This document shows positions 10,174 through 22,283 of a DNA stretch of 64,000 nucleotides, piece after piece. Both the position numbers and the translations under genes were made by a program. The stretch covers positions 70,726,523 through 70,790,522 of the forward strand of contig OY997589.1 in assembly GCA_963921825.1 (NCBI GenBank), in the 5' to 3' direction. The notes below the pieces were generated by a model. The model saw only the letters and a program-made list of their open reading frames with translations. It was not told the origin of the DNA and searched no databases. The DNA comes from Erodium maritimum (Eukaryota; Streptophyta; Magnoliopsida; Geraniales; Geraniaceae). Each line of letters starts with the position of its first letter. Position 1 is the stretch's first letter.

Positions 10174-13100
10174 ATGTCTCTCTTTCGATTCCTCCTCTTT
10201 GCTCTGATCCACATTGCTCTGCTTTCTGGCTCCTCTGTTGCCGAAGACCCGACCATCTTCTTCGACTTGAAGCTCTCTTACATCACTGCCTCTCCTCTCG
10301 GTGCTCCTCAGCGGGTTTGTTTCTTCGCCTCTATCACTCCTTCACTTGGGTTTTGATCTCTGGAGTGTTCAAGTTTTGATCTTTACATCGTTTAATGGTC
10401 TAATGAGTTTTTTTTTTGTCTCTGGAGTGTCAAAGTTTTGATCTTTATATGTTGGGTTGTTTTGCTTCATCGTTTAGTGGTGTCATGTGTCATATTTGTA
10501 TGTGGGGTTTGTGTTTATGTATGTATATTTTGAGTTATTGATAATTGTGTTGTCCATTAGTAATCAGATTATGACCTAGGTCTTGAAGAGTTTGTTTCAG
10601 ATTGGGTTTTGTGTTTTGATGAAAGTATTTGTTGTTTTCAGATTTCATATCTTATTGTTTATAGTTGAATCATCAACCATTTTTATCAATTTTTTAGGGT
10701 TTTGAATGATGTTCAAGGATCAGATTGGTGAAGGTTTAAAATGTATTCTCATCATTATTTGTACTGATCACATTGCAGATAATCGCAATAAATAACAAGT
10801 TTCCAGGACCTCTCATCAACGCTACTACCAACAACAATGTTGTTATTAATGTGCATAATAATTTGGATGAAGATCTCTTACTCACTTGGTAGGTCTTGAC
10901 CAAATAAATGTTTTATTTATTTATTTTGATGTGTTTGTTTGATGAATGTGCAATGCTATGTTGTTAAAGGGCTGGGATCCAAATGAGGCGCAATTCCTGG
11001 CAAGACGGGGTTCTTGGCACAAACTGCCCAATCCCTCCTAAAAAGAACTGGACTTACCACTTCCAAGTTAAAGATCAGATCGGCAGCTTTTTCTACTTCC
11101 CATCCATCAACTTGCAGAGAGCTTCCGGAGGCTTTGGCCCATTTGTTATAAACAATCGCCCCGTTATATCAATTCCTTTTGACCGCCCTCACGATGATAT
11201 CATCGTCATGATAGGTGACTGGTATATCCGCAGTCACAAGGTTAGCTTGTTTCTCATGTTTGAATTCTTGTTGTAATCATAGTCGGTGTGTTAGGAAATA
11301 GGTTTGAGCTCTAATCATGTGCGTGGCTTGCTTCACTTAATATAGGAGCTGCGGACGACCCTTGATAAAGGTTCATCTCTTGGCATGCCAGATGGAGTTT
11401 TGATCAATGGGAAGGGGCCTTACCGATACAACACTAGTCTTGTACCAGATGGCATTACACATGAAAGCATTTCGGTTGAGCCTGGTAAGAGAATACTTCT
11501 TTTAGTTGGTATCTATGCTTATCCGACAATACTATTTCTATATCCATAGGAACGGTGTCATGCAGGTAAAACTTATAGATTTCGTGTACATAATGTGGGA
11601 ACATCAACCAGTTTGAACTTCAGAATTCAGAATCACACTCTGCGCTTAGTGGAAACAGAGGGTTACTACACCATGCAACAGAACTTCTCAAGCTTTGACA
11701 TACATGTGGGCCAATCTTATTCTTTTCTGGTCACCATGGACCAGGATGCAAGTTCAGATTACTACATTGTTGCCAGCGCTAGATTTGTGAACGAAACAAT
11801 TTGGCAGAATGTTACTGGTGTTGGCATCTTGCACTATTCGAATTCTAGAGGTCCTGCAACTGGTCCTCTCCCTCCCTCAATTGATGATCAATGGGACAAG
11901 ACTGTTTCAATGAACCAAGCCAGGTCCATCAGGTTTGTTCTCAACACCAAGCCTTGCTATACTGTATGCAAGTGGCAATAGACTGAAGTATCTGGTTATT
12001 GTATTGATTAGGCAAAATGGATCTGCAAGTGGAGCTCGTCCGAATCCACAAGGGTCTTTCCACTATGGACAAATAAATGTTACCCAAGTTTATGTTCTGA
12101 AGTTTTTGGCGCCTGTGAAGATAAATGGGAAATCTCGTGCCACCATAAATGGAATCTCGTTTAAGAAGCCCGATATACCATTCAGGCTAGCTGACCTACA
12201 AAACTTGAAGGGAGCTTATAAGCTTGATTTCCCCAACAATCCTATGAACCGACCACCTCGTATTGATACGTCCCTTATCAATGCTACGTATAAAGGGTTC
12301 ATTGAAATTATAGTTCAGAACAATGACACCAAAATGCTGAGCTTTCACGCAGATGGGTACTCGTTCTTTGTTGTTGGGTAAGATTTCTTTCATTTTCTTT
12401 TACTGTTCCTTTTTATACTCGAAACATGAAGCATTGTATTCAAGTGGCTTCATGACTACAGAATGGACTATGGTAATTGGACGGAGGACAGTAGAGGGAC
12501 GTACAATAGATGGGATGGAATCTCTCGCAGTACAGTGCAGGTATGTTATTTTAACAAGATATCTTCTTTTTTATCGTCCAAATCACCAAACGGTTTTTGA
12601 TTCTTTAAGAACTTTATAAGATTGATGCATCAAGCAAGAAATGGGATTATGGGAAGAGATAAGAATTGAGATATCATTGTTGTTGGGACTTGAACCTTTG
12701 TCCCCAAACCCAGTTCAACAAGAGTATCTATATGTCTTTGAAGTAATTTATTCCAAACTTGGGATGTTACTTTAAGCAACAAAATATTTTGTTTGTATAA
12801 CTTTTTTTCCTTCATTATGTATGAGTTTAGATTTATATTTGTTCTTTCAATCCTTTTTAGGTGTTCCCTGAGGGATGGACGGCAATCCTCATATCTTTGG
12901 ACAATGTTGGAGTGTGGAACCTTAGAGCAGAAAATCTTGATAGATGGTACATGGGCCAAGAAACATACATGAGGATCATAAATCCCGAGGAAAATGGTGA
13001 AACAGAGTTTCATGCCCCGAGTAATCTCCGGTACTGTGGTGTCCTCAGTAACATGCATAGGTATGTATCCGAATCCATTGTGCCAAACTTCTTTTGCTAT

Positions 13101-13249
13101 TTAATATTTTACTGAGTCGGCCCATCGTTGTGTTCGTGTTTTGTATCTGCAGACAGGAAGGTGGTTCTTCCTCGGCAGCAGGTGGATGCAAATGGAGTCT
13201 TGTTGGATCTTTGATAATTGCAGTATTCTTCTGGAGCCTTTTCTTGTAG
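10174..13249 (+). CDS. SKU5-similar (SKS) multicopper-oxidase-like, GPI-anchored
   Basis: Nine exons fit the reading frame and GT/AG rules: 10174-10314, 10779-10888, 10970-11240, 11346-11484, 11566-11932, 12012-12377, 12462-12540, 12861-13060, 13153-13249, giving 589 residues, the usual length for the GPI-anchored SKU5/SKS1/SKS2 group. An N-terminal signal peptide (MSLFRFLLFALIHIALL) precedes three cupredoxin domains. Family phrases are GIQMRRNSWQDGV, LNFRIQNHTL, ARPNPQGSFHYG, and WNLRAENLDRWY near the end. The C-terminus is a Ser/Gly/Ala stretch followed by a hydrophobic tail (SLIIAVFFWSLFL), as in GPI-anchor signals. The oxidase HWHG-type copper ligands are absent (LTWAGIQ in place), as in this family, so it is probably not an oxidase. 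SKU5 acts in directional root growth at the plasma membrane and wall; that role is from the family. No break is seen. Confidence 0.93.
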
Positions 13250-14683
13250 TCATTTCTAGCAGTGGTAGCTTTGTGCGCAGTTGCATATTTTATGTAGGCG
13301 CAGGTTGATTTTTTGAGTCTTGGTACAAAGTTTTGGGATCTTCTTCATCTTATGCTCGGCTTTACTTGTAATTTATGTCTTTTGCTAGAAAAGGAACGAA
13401 GATGTTCTTTTTTTGGATTCATTTTCATAGTGCTGATGATTGTTAACCTATTTATAGTGCCAAATATATTAATGATGGATATATTACTTTATTTTTCATC
13501 TTTTTAATAGGATCGTCATGAATTTAAGTGTTGCTCCCAATCTAATAGCTACAATTGCAAAAATGATCATCAAAAAGTCCTAGTGATGAATCCTAGCAAT
13601 ATGTACCCTTATATTTTCCTTAATTTACTCCATCATCATATATGTTAATAATATAGAAGAAGACCCATTTGCTCTCACATTAGAGAAAATACCCCGTGTA
13701 CCCTCAATTAAAAGTTTTTAAAGTATTATACTTAGAAAGTCATTTTCCGCAAACATATACTACCAAAAACAAACATATAATACTTGAGAGTCATTTTCCG
13801 CAAATATATAATACCTGTTGGGGTAACACCATACAGCAACAACAAACTTCCGTATACCATCACAGATCACAAGAGGAGACGAGAACCTGATGGAATCAAA
13901 CAAAAAGATGGAACAAGAGGACACAAGCTCTGACGGCTCCTAATCTTCCAAGAAGGAATCAAATGATCTGTTGGCAAGTGGACGAGCTATATAGGTATCG
14001 CAAGGGAAAGATTTTTTTTTTTGAAAGAGAGGTACATCGACTAGCTCTCAATTCATATTCATGTATTCGTTATCGTTGGATTTGTCTTATATGTTAAAAT
14101 TGTAGAATAACAACCCTGAATTTAAATTCTTATTCTATCCTTGTTGGCAGTTATTGTAATGATCAGATCTAATTATTTGTACTTCAACTTCTATGTGCAT
14201 CTAACTAATAAAAGTCTTTGACTATGCCTAAATGTTAAATATATTTTCACCATTGGAAATCATATTGTCAAATTTATTTATGTTCATAAGAATAAGATAA
14301 ATATTAGACATTGCAATAAAGCACATGTAGAAAGAGTATGCTAACCAAACCTCATCTATTTTTTTCTTTTCCGTGTTGGCTTTGACAGAAATACATCTAG
14401 TATCGGTGTCAATCTGTTTCATTGGTTTTGGCTGTTATTGCCACCCCTAACAATGGTTTTTACTTTGTATTTTTTATACCATTATTTAATTGAATGAAAA
14501 CTTTAAAAAATTCGATCACATGATGAAACTATTAAGAAATGGTTAAAAGTGTGCAAATGAATTTTATGGAACTCTTCGATGCCATGATTCTACCCATTGA
14601 CTATGTAATATAGAATATAAAAAATTTGGAGTTTAAGGTAATTCAAAATATAGAATATTATTTGCACCACTCGATCAATATTT
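13250..14683. other. SKS 3' flank and AT-rich spacer
   Basis: The first few hundred bases should hold the 3' untranslated region. A short imperfect direct duplication containing AGTCATTTTCCGCAAA lies at about 13735-13805. No coding sequence or transposon ends recognised in the rest. Confidence 0.45.
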
Positions 14684-15476
14684 ATAAATGATCACACTGT
14701 TGGCCTATGACGGGTTGAACTAGGTCTTTAGGCCTTAAAAATCGAGAAGTCCTTCTTTCGGGTTGTGAGTTTCGGTGTTTTTTACACCGTTTTATCTCTG
14801 CCGTTATGCGATGTTGGTCGTCGGCGTGTCGGTATCTTTTAACTCGCTGAGTTTGGGTGCCGATGAGATACAATTTTCTCCTCAAGTTAGGGTAAAGTCT
14901 TTGGTGATTACTTTGGAAGACGACTAGCTTATCTGCGCTTTATGATTGGCAAATCTGGGTTTGAGACCTTGTTTGTGCTTCATGGTGGCTATATTTGGGT
15001 GTGAGTCTCCTTTTTTAGCCGCTTTTTTTCTTTTTTCGGGTCTGCGTACCCCTTCTCACCTCAGGGTCTGCGTACCCATTCTCTTCTAGGTCTGCATACC
15101 CCTTCATTTCCGGGTCTGCGTACCCATTCATTTTCGGGTCTGCGTACCCATCCATTTCAGGGTCTGCGTACCCATTCTCATCAGGGTCGGCGTACCCTTT
15201 CTTCATCAGGGTATGCGTACCCTTTCATCATTAGGGTCTGCGTACCCTTTCATCATTAGGGTCTGCGTACCCTTTCATCATCAGGGTCTGCGAACTCATT
15301 CATCATCAGGGTCTGCGTACCCATTCATGCTACCTAGGTTGTAGCCGTTGTGATGGCCTTTTTTTTGTTGGAGAGTCTGTAGCTAGATGCTCTTTGTTGT
15401 ACCCATCTTCCTCCTTGAGAGAGGTTTAATTTAAATATGCTTTGCTGATAAAAATAAATAAATAAATGATCACACT
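14684..15476 (+). mobile_element. short retroposon (LINE-derived type) with 15-bp TSD
   Basis: A perfect 15-base direct repeat, ATAAATGATCACACT, flanks the unit at 14684-14698 and 15462-15476. The insert (14699-15461, 763 bases) ends in an A-rich tail (TGATAAAAATAAATAAAT), as left by target-primed reverse transcription. No RT or other protein is recognised, so it is a 5'-truncated LINE or a non-autonomous relative. Most of its second half is a minisatellite. Confidence 0.75.
15037..15330 (+). repeat. minisatellite, GGGTCTGCGTACCC-based, about 12 units
   Basis: Units of about 24-27 bases each contain GGGTCTGCGTACCC, nearly its own reverse complement (GGGTACGCAGACCC). The spacers vary around ATTCATCATCA. 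Single-base variants exist between units (for example GGGTCGGCGTACCC and GGGTATGCGTACCC). On the minus strand the array reads as a repeated GYADPE peptide, a by-product of the unit length and not a supported gene. Confidence 0.85.
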
Positions 15477-16312
15477 TAAAATGTACCTGTTTTGATTTAT
15501 AAAGTGTATAAAAGTAACGCCGTGATTTATAAAATGAGAAAGATAACAATTGTAATCAATAAGAACTTAATAACATCTGAGAGGTTTCTAGAAGTGTTGC
15601 AATTAAAAGTTGTGACAAGTAAAACCTCTCTTCTTTTTTTGAGCGAAATGAACAATATTATTACTACATACGACAAAGAGAAGAATAATGGGAGAGTAGA
15701 CCATTTCGAGACAGATTTACAACTAATCCTCTATGAAATACCCGAGGCATATACGGGTACTTGAAATCAAATAGGAAGTTAGAAATAAACTATGTGAATT
15801 AAGAACAAAAATATAAAAATAACCAATTGCGGCTCTACTTGAGGCCAACCATGATCGCATGACTGCTCCTGAATCCACCTACGGTGTGGTGGGCTGCCCA
15901 TCCTTCAAAGCAGCCAGAGGAAGTGAGCATGCATGCCTCATGGTCTTTAACATGGTTGCTTGCCAACCCTCGTCTGAACCACTTCAAACCGATCGTCATA
16001 TAGATTTGTCACTTGTATTCATCAACTTTTATGTCACTTGTGCCTCCTTGATGGGTGGAGTATTATAAAAGAAGAATGGTCATGCATGTGATTTGTCACA
16101 TACAATCCGAACTCAACATCAGGAGAACAATGGACTAAATAGAACATGGATGATCTTTCTATGCCATTTTGTTCAATAAAAGACGTCGCCAAAATGATAT
16201 ACGATAAGATCACTTATAGCAACATGATTTGACAAAGATAAAATCAATTGTTCGTATGACTTGGGTAGTTATGGGTCGTGCTAGAAGTTACCCATATAAC
16301 TTGTGGAGGAAA
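15477..16312. other. spacer with probable minus-strand LINE 3' end
   Basis: At about 15630 a T run followed by GAGCGAAATGAACAATATT reads, on the minus strand, like the AT-rich 3' end and poly(A) of a plant LINE. The body would run right to about 16080, but no domain is recognised and no TSD was found. The rest is featureless. Confidence 0.35.
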
Positions 16313-17250
16313 TGTTAATTTCTGTCTCACTACCAACATCATATGAATCCTATACGTCACACACAATAGAGTAAAGACCACAACGAAGTGAAAAATAGAT
16401 GTTCGATTAGATAAATCAATAAAGTTATATTTGATATAACATAGCTTATTTATTTAATCAATTGCTCATAGAATAAAATTTGTTATTTATATTTAATTAT
16501 TGTCTTGCATAATAATTAAATAGAACAAATAAAAGGGCCTAAATATATAAAACATAGGGTTTGGCCGAACATCCCTATTTGAATAGGGGTATTCGGCCAA
16601 CCCATTGATTTATATATAATTAATATGTTTTGTTTATCAAATTAGAATTAAGGAAAATTTTAATTATTCTAGAAGGTCTAGAATTAAAGGGGGTTATGTT
16701 CTGACTAGGTAAAAAGGAAAGAAGACACCTCATTTCCTTGTGTTTCATAATTCTATTCTATGTGGATTGGTTTAGGGTAAATCAAGGCTTATAAATATAA
16801 CACTATGGGGTGCATGAAATTTAGAGCTACATGGCTGCAAATTTCGACAATCGAGAGCAAGTGAGTTTCGTTCAAGGGCTCCTAGCACGTCTAGTTGTGG
16901 ATTAATTATCTTTCTCGTGTAGATACCCTTAAAGAAAAAAAAATACTTGGATACCTCGTCTTGTATTTTCAAAGGTCCCCTTCTCGAACCAACAACTTCC
17001 AAAGTAGTGTATATCGAGGTAAACCCGTTTAGATTTATGCATATATTAGCTTTAATCGATATATATGATCTAGGCATTTTTAAAATTACCGAAAAAGATG
17101 AAATATTTGTTTTCCAACTTGCTAACGTAACACGTAATCCTATAGTTGTTACAGAAGCACCAAGGTTCTTCCCGAAGCACCTATTACATCGCCGTCTAGG
17201 ATTCAAAAAAGAGACCATATACCCTCGGGGATATGTCCTTGATTACCAGC
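16313..17250 (+). repeat. probable old copia-type LTR
   Basis: A purine-rich stretch (TTGTGGAGGAAA) precedes TGTTAATTTCTGTCTCAC, resembling a polypurine tract plus LTR start. A TATA-like CTTATAAATATAAC lies near 16779. The right edge was not found and there is no second LTR in the window, so this is a tentative call. Confidence 0.35.
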
Positions 17251-17498
17251 CCCTCGACCGAGGTACCTCATGCCTTGATGACCACCTAGAGCTTCTGGTC
17301 AGACGGGGGGAGGGTGGGGAAAAAACCCGGCCAACCATGCCAAACTACATGCACACCGGAGAGGGTTGTAGGACCTGGGATGTAGGGATCTTGACGACCT
17401 CGTCCTCATTTGGCATAATAGAACACGCCGCCACCGAGTTCTCAATGTCATTGAGGGACGAGGGAGTGGTCGTGATTACTGCTGACATCCCTTCCTAG
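16947..17498 (+). other. 183-codon open frame, no recognised product
   Basis: The frame is open for 183 codons but its first half overlaps the probable LTR, and no family motif or plant-like exon structure is visible. The stretch right of it (17499-17661, joining to 22284 once the copia insertion is removed) also stays open for some codons around the insertion site. It may be a gene relic; I do not assign a function. Confidence 0.2.
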
Positions 17499-17661
17499 GC
17501 TTCCTAGGCTCCCGTCGTCGATTGAAGAACCTGAGGAGGATTCGAGAATAGATCCCACAAGGCGCATGCTAATTTTGTCCCACAAGAGAAGAGACGAAGG
17601 AGCTAGGAGTCCTAATGATCATCATCAGGGGTACGCACAAGGGCACCGAGGATGGTGGTTG

Positions 17662-17900
17662 TGTTGCTGGAAACAGAGTATAGAAAATGAATAATGCATT
17701 GAGAGATTAAATATTTGGAAACCCGATACATTCAGGGTCTTTGTAGAGTCTTATTTATAGTAGAAGACTAAACAGAAAAGGAAGTAACAACTGAGTGATC
17801 TCATGCCTATAAATCAGACACAAGATCGTTACAATCAAAAATAGCAAATAGACTTATTCAACAAGTATTAAAACGCAACGGACAAAGGTTAAGTCCAACA
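17662..17900 (-). repeat. copia 3' LTR
   Basis: 239 bases; on the element strand TGTTGGACTT...CCAGCAACA. It contains a TATA-like ACTATAAATAAGAC on the minus strand. A polypurine tract (ATGGGGGTGAA on the minus strand, about 17901-17911) lies directly inside it. Confidence 0.95.
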
Positions 17901-19531
17901 TTCACCCCCATTATCTTTGTTCCGTTCGATTCTTTTAAGCCCGACTTTGTTCCTCAACTCTTTGAACATGATCTTGCTCAAAGGTTTCGTTAGTATGTCC
18001 ACCTTCTGTTCTTCAGAGCAAATGTGATAGATATCTACCTTGTTCTTTTCAACACATTCACGAATGAAGTGGTACCTGGTATCGATGTGCTTGCTTCGTT
18101 CATGGTACACATGATTCTTGCTCAATAATATTGTTGATCTGTTGTCGACCATTAGCTTCCATGTGCCTGCCTTCTCCCCGAGTAAATCGGCAAGTAAATT
18201 GCTCAACCATGTCCCTTGACACGCTACTGAAGCTGCAGCGATGTATTCTGCTTCGCAAGATGACAGGGCAACAGTCTTCTGCTTCTGAGAACTCCAAGTG
18301 ATTGGATTGTCCCAAGGAGAAATATCACCCCGTTCGTGCTCTTTCGGTCATCTATGTCACCAGCTAAGTCACTGTCACAATACCCTGTCAGTGCTTCAAC
18401 CTCGCCTCGCCTATAGTGCAGCCCGACATCGATCGTTCCTCTGATGTACCTCAAAATATGTTTAACTGCTGCCATATGCTCGACTTCCGGAGCTTCCATG
18501 TATCGACTTGCAATTCCTACAGAATAAGTAATGTCAGGACGAGTATTTACCAAGTACCTTAAACCACCGATCAAACTGCGATAGACAGTGGGATCGACAA
18601 GCCTCCCGCTCATGCTTTTGCTAAGTTTCAACTTGTGTTCCATGAGTATCTGACATGAGTTGCTCTCCTCAAGGCCGGCGATCTTCAGGAGCTTCAGAGC
18701 ATATCCGGCTTGATTCAAAGTTACGCCCCCAGTTCGTTGAGCCACTTCTATTCCGAGATAGTAAGTGAGGATGCCCAAATCACTCATCTCGAACACATGC
18801 TTCATCTGTTCTTTGAACTCGTTTATGCTTTATGAATCTTCTCCAGTGATGAGAAGATCATCAACATAGACGCCCACTATGAGAATTGGCCTTATCTCTC
18901 TTCTGGTATAGACATCGTGCTCGTATTTGCTCTTCTCAAAACCGAGCTTGGTAAGACTATCATCCAACTTGGCGTTCCATGCTTGCGGGGTTTGCCTCAG
19001 TCCGTACAGAGCCTTTCGCAATTTCAGAACACCAGAAGGATTAGAACAATCAACAAATCCAAAAGGGTGTGACACAAATACTTCCTCCGACAGCTCGCCA
19101 TTCAAGAAGGCCGACTTCACATCCATGTGGTGAATCCTCCAAGTCCGTTGAGCTGCAATTGCCACGATCAGTCTTACAGTCTCTATTCTGGCAATAGGTG
19201 CAAATACCTCTTCAAAGTCAATACCCTCCCTTTGCACATATCCCTTCGCCACCAAACGAGCCTTGTATCTGGTGGCGTTTCCTTCTGGATCCTTCTTTGT
19301 TTTAAACACCCATTTGAGGCCGATTTGTTTCTGACCTGCAGGAAGATTGGTTATGAACCAAGTATCATTACTTCTAATAGAATTTATTTCTTCTTCCATG
19401 GCTTTCTTCCAATTTGGGTCCTTTATGGCTTCTTCAGGGCTTCGTGGATCCTCAGCTGCAAAAAGACAGTGATCTTCCAGCTCCACAAACGGAGCTTCTT
19501 CATAAATGCCTGAGAGTTTCCTAAACCTCAA
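17889..19531 (-). pseudogene. copia reverse transcriptase and RNase H
   Basis: RT starts around 19460 with [16 protein letters not shown], then [32 protein letters not shown], and the catalytic YVDDLLITG near 18845-18870. One stop codon (18830) follows GEDS; the same domain then resumes with MSDLGILTYYLGIEV. RNase H is at about 17889-18420, with GYCDSDLAGD, then a frame change near 18300, then SKHIDTRYHFIRE and the C-terminal DILTKPLSK. Catalytic aspartates of RT are intact. One stop and one or two frameshifts inactivate it. Confidence 0.92.
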
Positions 19532-19862
19532 TGGTTGCTCGGTTTCAGGGCTTCGACTCCCAACTCCTGTTTGTTATGTTGGAGTAGTTTGCTCTGTGGT
19601 TGCAGGTTGGGATTGGACTGGAGTGGCGGGTTCATCGCTGGTGCTTGTTAATTTTTGCTTCTCAGGTTCATCTTCCCAGCATACTTCAAAAAAGTTCTGG
19701 CTTGCGTGCACTTCTGGTTGCTAATATTAGTCCCAGTCCCAGCCTTGTTTTTCTTCGAACACAGCGTCTCGATGGATCACCGGCTTCCTTGTGTTTGGAT
19801 CAAAGAAACAGTACGCTTTCGACCCTGTTTCATAGCCAACAAATACTACAGGGGTACTACGA

Positions 19863-21091
19863 TCATCCAATTTTTTTTAAAGGAGTCGTTACCTTCAAGT
19901 GAGCCAAGCATCCGAAGACTCTGAGATGATAGACTGAGGGTTTTCGTCCATGCCAAGCTTCATACGACGTCATGTTCTTGAGGCTTTTGGTTATGGCTCG
20001 GTTGAGCAAGTACACTGTTGTAACCACCGCCTCGCCCCAGAAGTGCTCATGCATATTTTTTCTTTTGAGTAGGCTTCTTGCAGTTCCTACTATCGACAGG
20101 TTCCTTTGCTCAACAACTCCGTTCCGCTGAGGTGAATTTGGGGCTGTGTAGAAGTGTTTGATCCCTGTCATGTTGCAAAAATTCTCAAATGGCTTTGATC
20201 TGAACTCGCCTCCCCGATCACTCCTGACACCTCTGAGGTTCTCATCAGCGTCCACCTCAGCACGCCTCATGATCTTTTCAAAACAGGTTAGAGCCGCGTC
20301 TTTTGTTTTCAATAATGCAACCCACATAAATCTTGATAAGTCATCCACGATCAATATGAAGTACCTGTTACCTCCGATGTTGGCTGGTGTGATCGGACCA
20401 CACAGGTCGGTGTGCACAAGCTCCAATCGTTTCTCAGCTCGGAACAACGTTTTCTTAGGGAAACTGAGTCTCCTCTGTTTTCAACAACGCATGAATCGCA
20501 CAGTTTTTTAGGTGCTACAATCCTCGAAAGACCTTTCACCAGGCCTTCCTTCGACATGATCTCCAATGCATTAAAATTCACGTGCCCACACCGAGCATGC
20601 CACAGCCAATGATCTTATTCCAATCTAGCAAACAAACTTACAGGCACAATGCAATTTAGTTTCAAAGCATATAATCTATTTCTAGCTTTTCTGACCTTGA
20701 ACATGAGGTTGCTCTGTTGATCGAAAACGCTGAGTGTGCCCTTTTCAATTTCGATCCTGCAATCGTTCTCGTCGAGCTGACCCAAGCTGATGATGTTTCT
20801 TCTTAGCTTGGGAATTAAATAGACCCCTGTCAGAACTCTATGATCGTCATTTAACCCTTCAAACAAAATGGATCATCGTCCTTTAATTTCAACAAGTGAT
20901 CCATCCCCAAATCTCACGGCTCCATGTACCTTCTTGTCTATGAATGAAAACGCTTCTTCTCTTCTGGTCATGTGGTTACTGGCTCCGGTATCCAAATACC
21001 ATATATCTACTCTTCCCTGTTTCGTTTCATTCTGCACAGGAATCACACTTTCCTCATTAAGCATTACATACTCACTACCTGTGACTGCCAT
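19863..21091 (-). pseudogene. copia protease, GAG-pre-integrase and integrase
   Basis: Protease: IWYLDTGASNHMT near 20970-21010, active-site DTG intact. GAG-pre-integrase: about 20500-20866, containing NIISLGQLDE and, across a stop, LWHARCGHVNF. Integrase: core from about 20410 with LVHTDLCGPI, then SDRGGEF and PQRNGVVEQRN (catalytic D, D, E pattern). Breaks include stops at 20615 and in the SVSLRK region near 20450. It would cut and join element cDNA into the genome. Confidence 0.9.
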
Positions 21092-22024
21092 GAACAGGGC
21101 AGGTTCATCGTCATCGATTTGCTCAGTAGAAAAATTCGCTTCCTCACGTCGACCCCTTTTTCACTCAGACGCAAAGTGTCCAAGTTCTGAGCAGGTATAT
21201 CACCTCACTCTACTTCTGTCAACCCTCGGCCTTGGAGACGACGTGCGCCAAGGCTGGTTTCTTCTTCTTCCTCGCGATGGACTTGCCCATCTTCCTTGAT
21301 TCTTAGGTGGACTTTCCCACCTCCTGTTCGACCCTTCTCCGGTTCTCCCCTGTTTCGACATTGCCTCCCATTGTGTCCTTGTGAGTAGAAGCTCTCCTCC
21401 TTCCGATTTTGACTTTCTTCCTTTGAGTTAATACTCGAAGGCTTTCAGTCTTCCTACTGCTTCAGACATGGACATGCTTTCCACGTCTCCCCACTGCTGA
21501 ATTGTTCCAACAATTGGCAAGAACTTGTCAAGAACAGATTCAAAAAAAAAATCGACGACCTGGGAGTCAGGCAGCTCCAAGTCAAGGGCTCTCATCTCAC
21601 TTACGAGATTCGACAATTTTCCACTGAAACTGGAAATGGTTTCATCTTCTCCCATTTCAAGTCTGTTGAAGTCCTTCTTCAAACACTTGATATTTAATTT
21701 CTTCACCTGGTCCTCTCCTACGTGCATTTTTTCCAAAACTTCCCACGCCTCCTTGGGCGTCTTAGTGTGTTTTATGGACTTGAGAACCAGTTCAGGGACA
21801 GATTGCGCGATCACAGCTAAGGCGCCTTGATCCCTTTCTTCTCCGACTGATTCGTCGCCTTCGACCGCTCCCCACACTCCCAGTGCCTTCATCATCGCCA
21901 TCATTTGGAAGCTCCAGATCCCATAGTTAGTCTCGGTCAACATTGGGTATGCCAAACCCATACATCCCCTTGTTGGTTTCGCAGAACTTCCACTGGTGAG
22001 TTTCTTCGGACTACTTTCTTTCAT
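21090..22024 (-). pseudogene. copia gag with damaged zinc knuckle
   Basis: Starts with ATG at 22024, only a few bases after the primer site. The gag/UBN2 core shows LTETNYGIWSFQM near 21900-21940 and then EAWEVLEKMHVGEDQVKKL. A TAA at 21428 ends the frame after 198 codons; homology goes on past it. In the CCHC knuckle near 21170-21215 (TCSELGHFASE) both the first and the last cysteine codons are now TGA stops. It would be the nucleocapsid precursor. Confidence 0.9.
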
Positions 22025-22039
22025 GGCTCTGATACCAAG
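22021..22039 (-). other. copia primer-binding site (initiator Met tRNA)
   Basis: On the minus strand, TTGGTATCAGAGCCATGA follows the 5' LTR directly. TGGTATCAGAGC is the standard complement to the 3' end of plant initiator-Met tRNA. The ATG of gag lies at the end of this motif. Confidence 0.9.
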
Positions 22040-22278
22040 TGTTGCTGGAAACAGAGTATAGAGAATGAATAATGCACTGAGAGATCAAATATTTGGAAAC
22101 CTGATACATTTAGGGTCTTTGCAGAGTCTTATTTATAGTAGAAGACTAAACAGAAAAGGAAGTAACAACTGGGTGATCTCATGCCTATAAATCAGGCACA
22201 AGATCGTTACAATAAAAAATAGCAAATAGACTTATTCAACATGTATTAAAACGCAACGGACAAAGATTAAGTCCAACA
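22040..22278 (-). repeat. copia 5' LTR
   Basis: 239 bases, about 95% identical by eye to 17662-17900. It carries the promoter for the element and is followed on its strand by the primer site. Confidence 0.95.
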
Positions 22279-22283
22279 GGTTG

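Larger units (their letters stand above)
17662..22278 (-). mobile_element. Ty1/copia retrotransposon, nearly complete, TSD GGTTG
   Basis: Two 239-base LTRs (17662-17900 and 22040-22278) flank a full gag-protease-integrase-RT-RNase H series on the minus strand. The 5-base TSD GGTTG is perfect (17657-17661, 22279-22283). The primer site and polypurine tract sit beside the LTRs. By eye the LTRs differ at about 11 positions, roughly 95% identity. Few stops and frameshifts interrupt the polyprotein, so insertion is fairly young but the copy is not autonomous as it stands. Confidence 0.96.

Noticed and set aside
10014..10379. 121-codon frame overlapping the SKS start
   Set aside because: Different frame across the 5' leader, exon 1 and intron 1 of the SKS gene; the SKS frame has the signal peptide and family match.
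15015..15206. Minus-strand frame with repeated GYADPE peptide as a repeat protein gene
   Set aside because: It is a translation of the 24-27 base minisatellite; the frame is lost where unit length changes.
15037..15330. CRISPR-like array
   Set aside because: Unit core is 14 bases, spacers are similar to one another, there are no cas genes and the DNA is from a plant nucleus.
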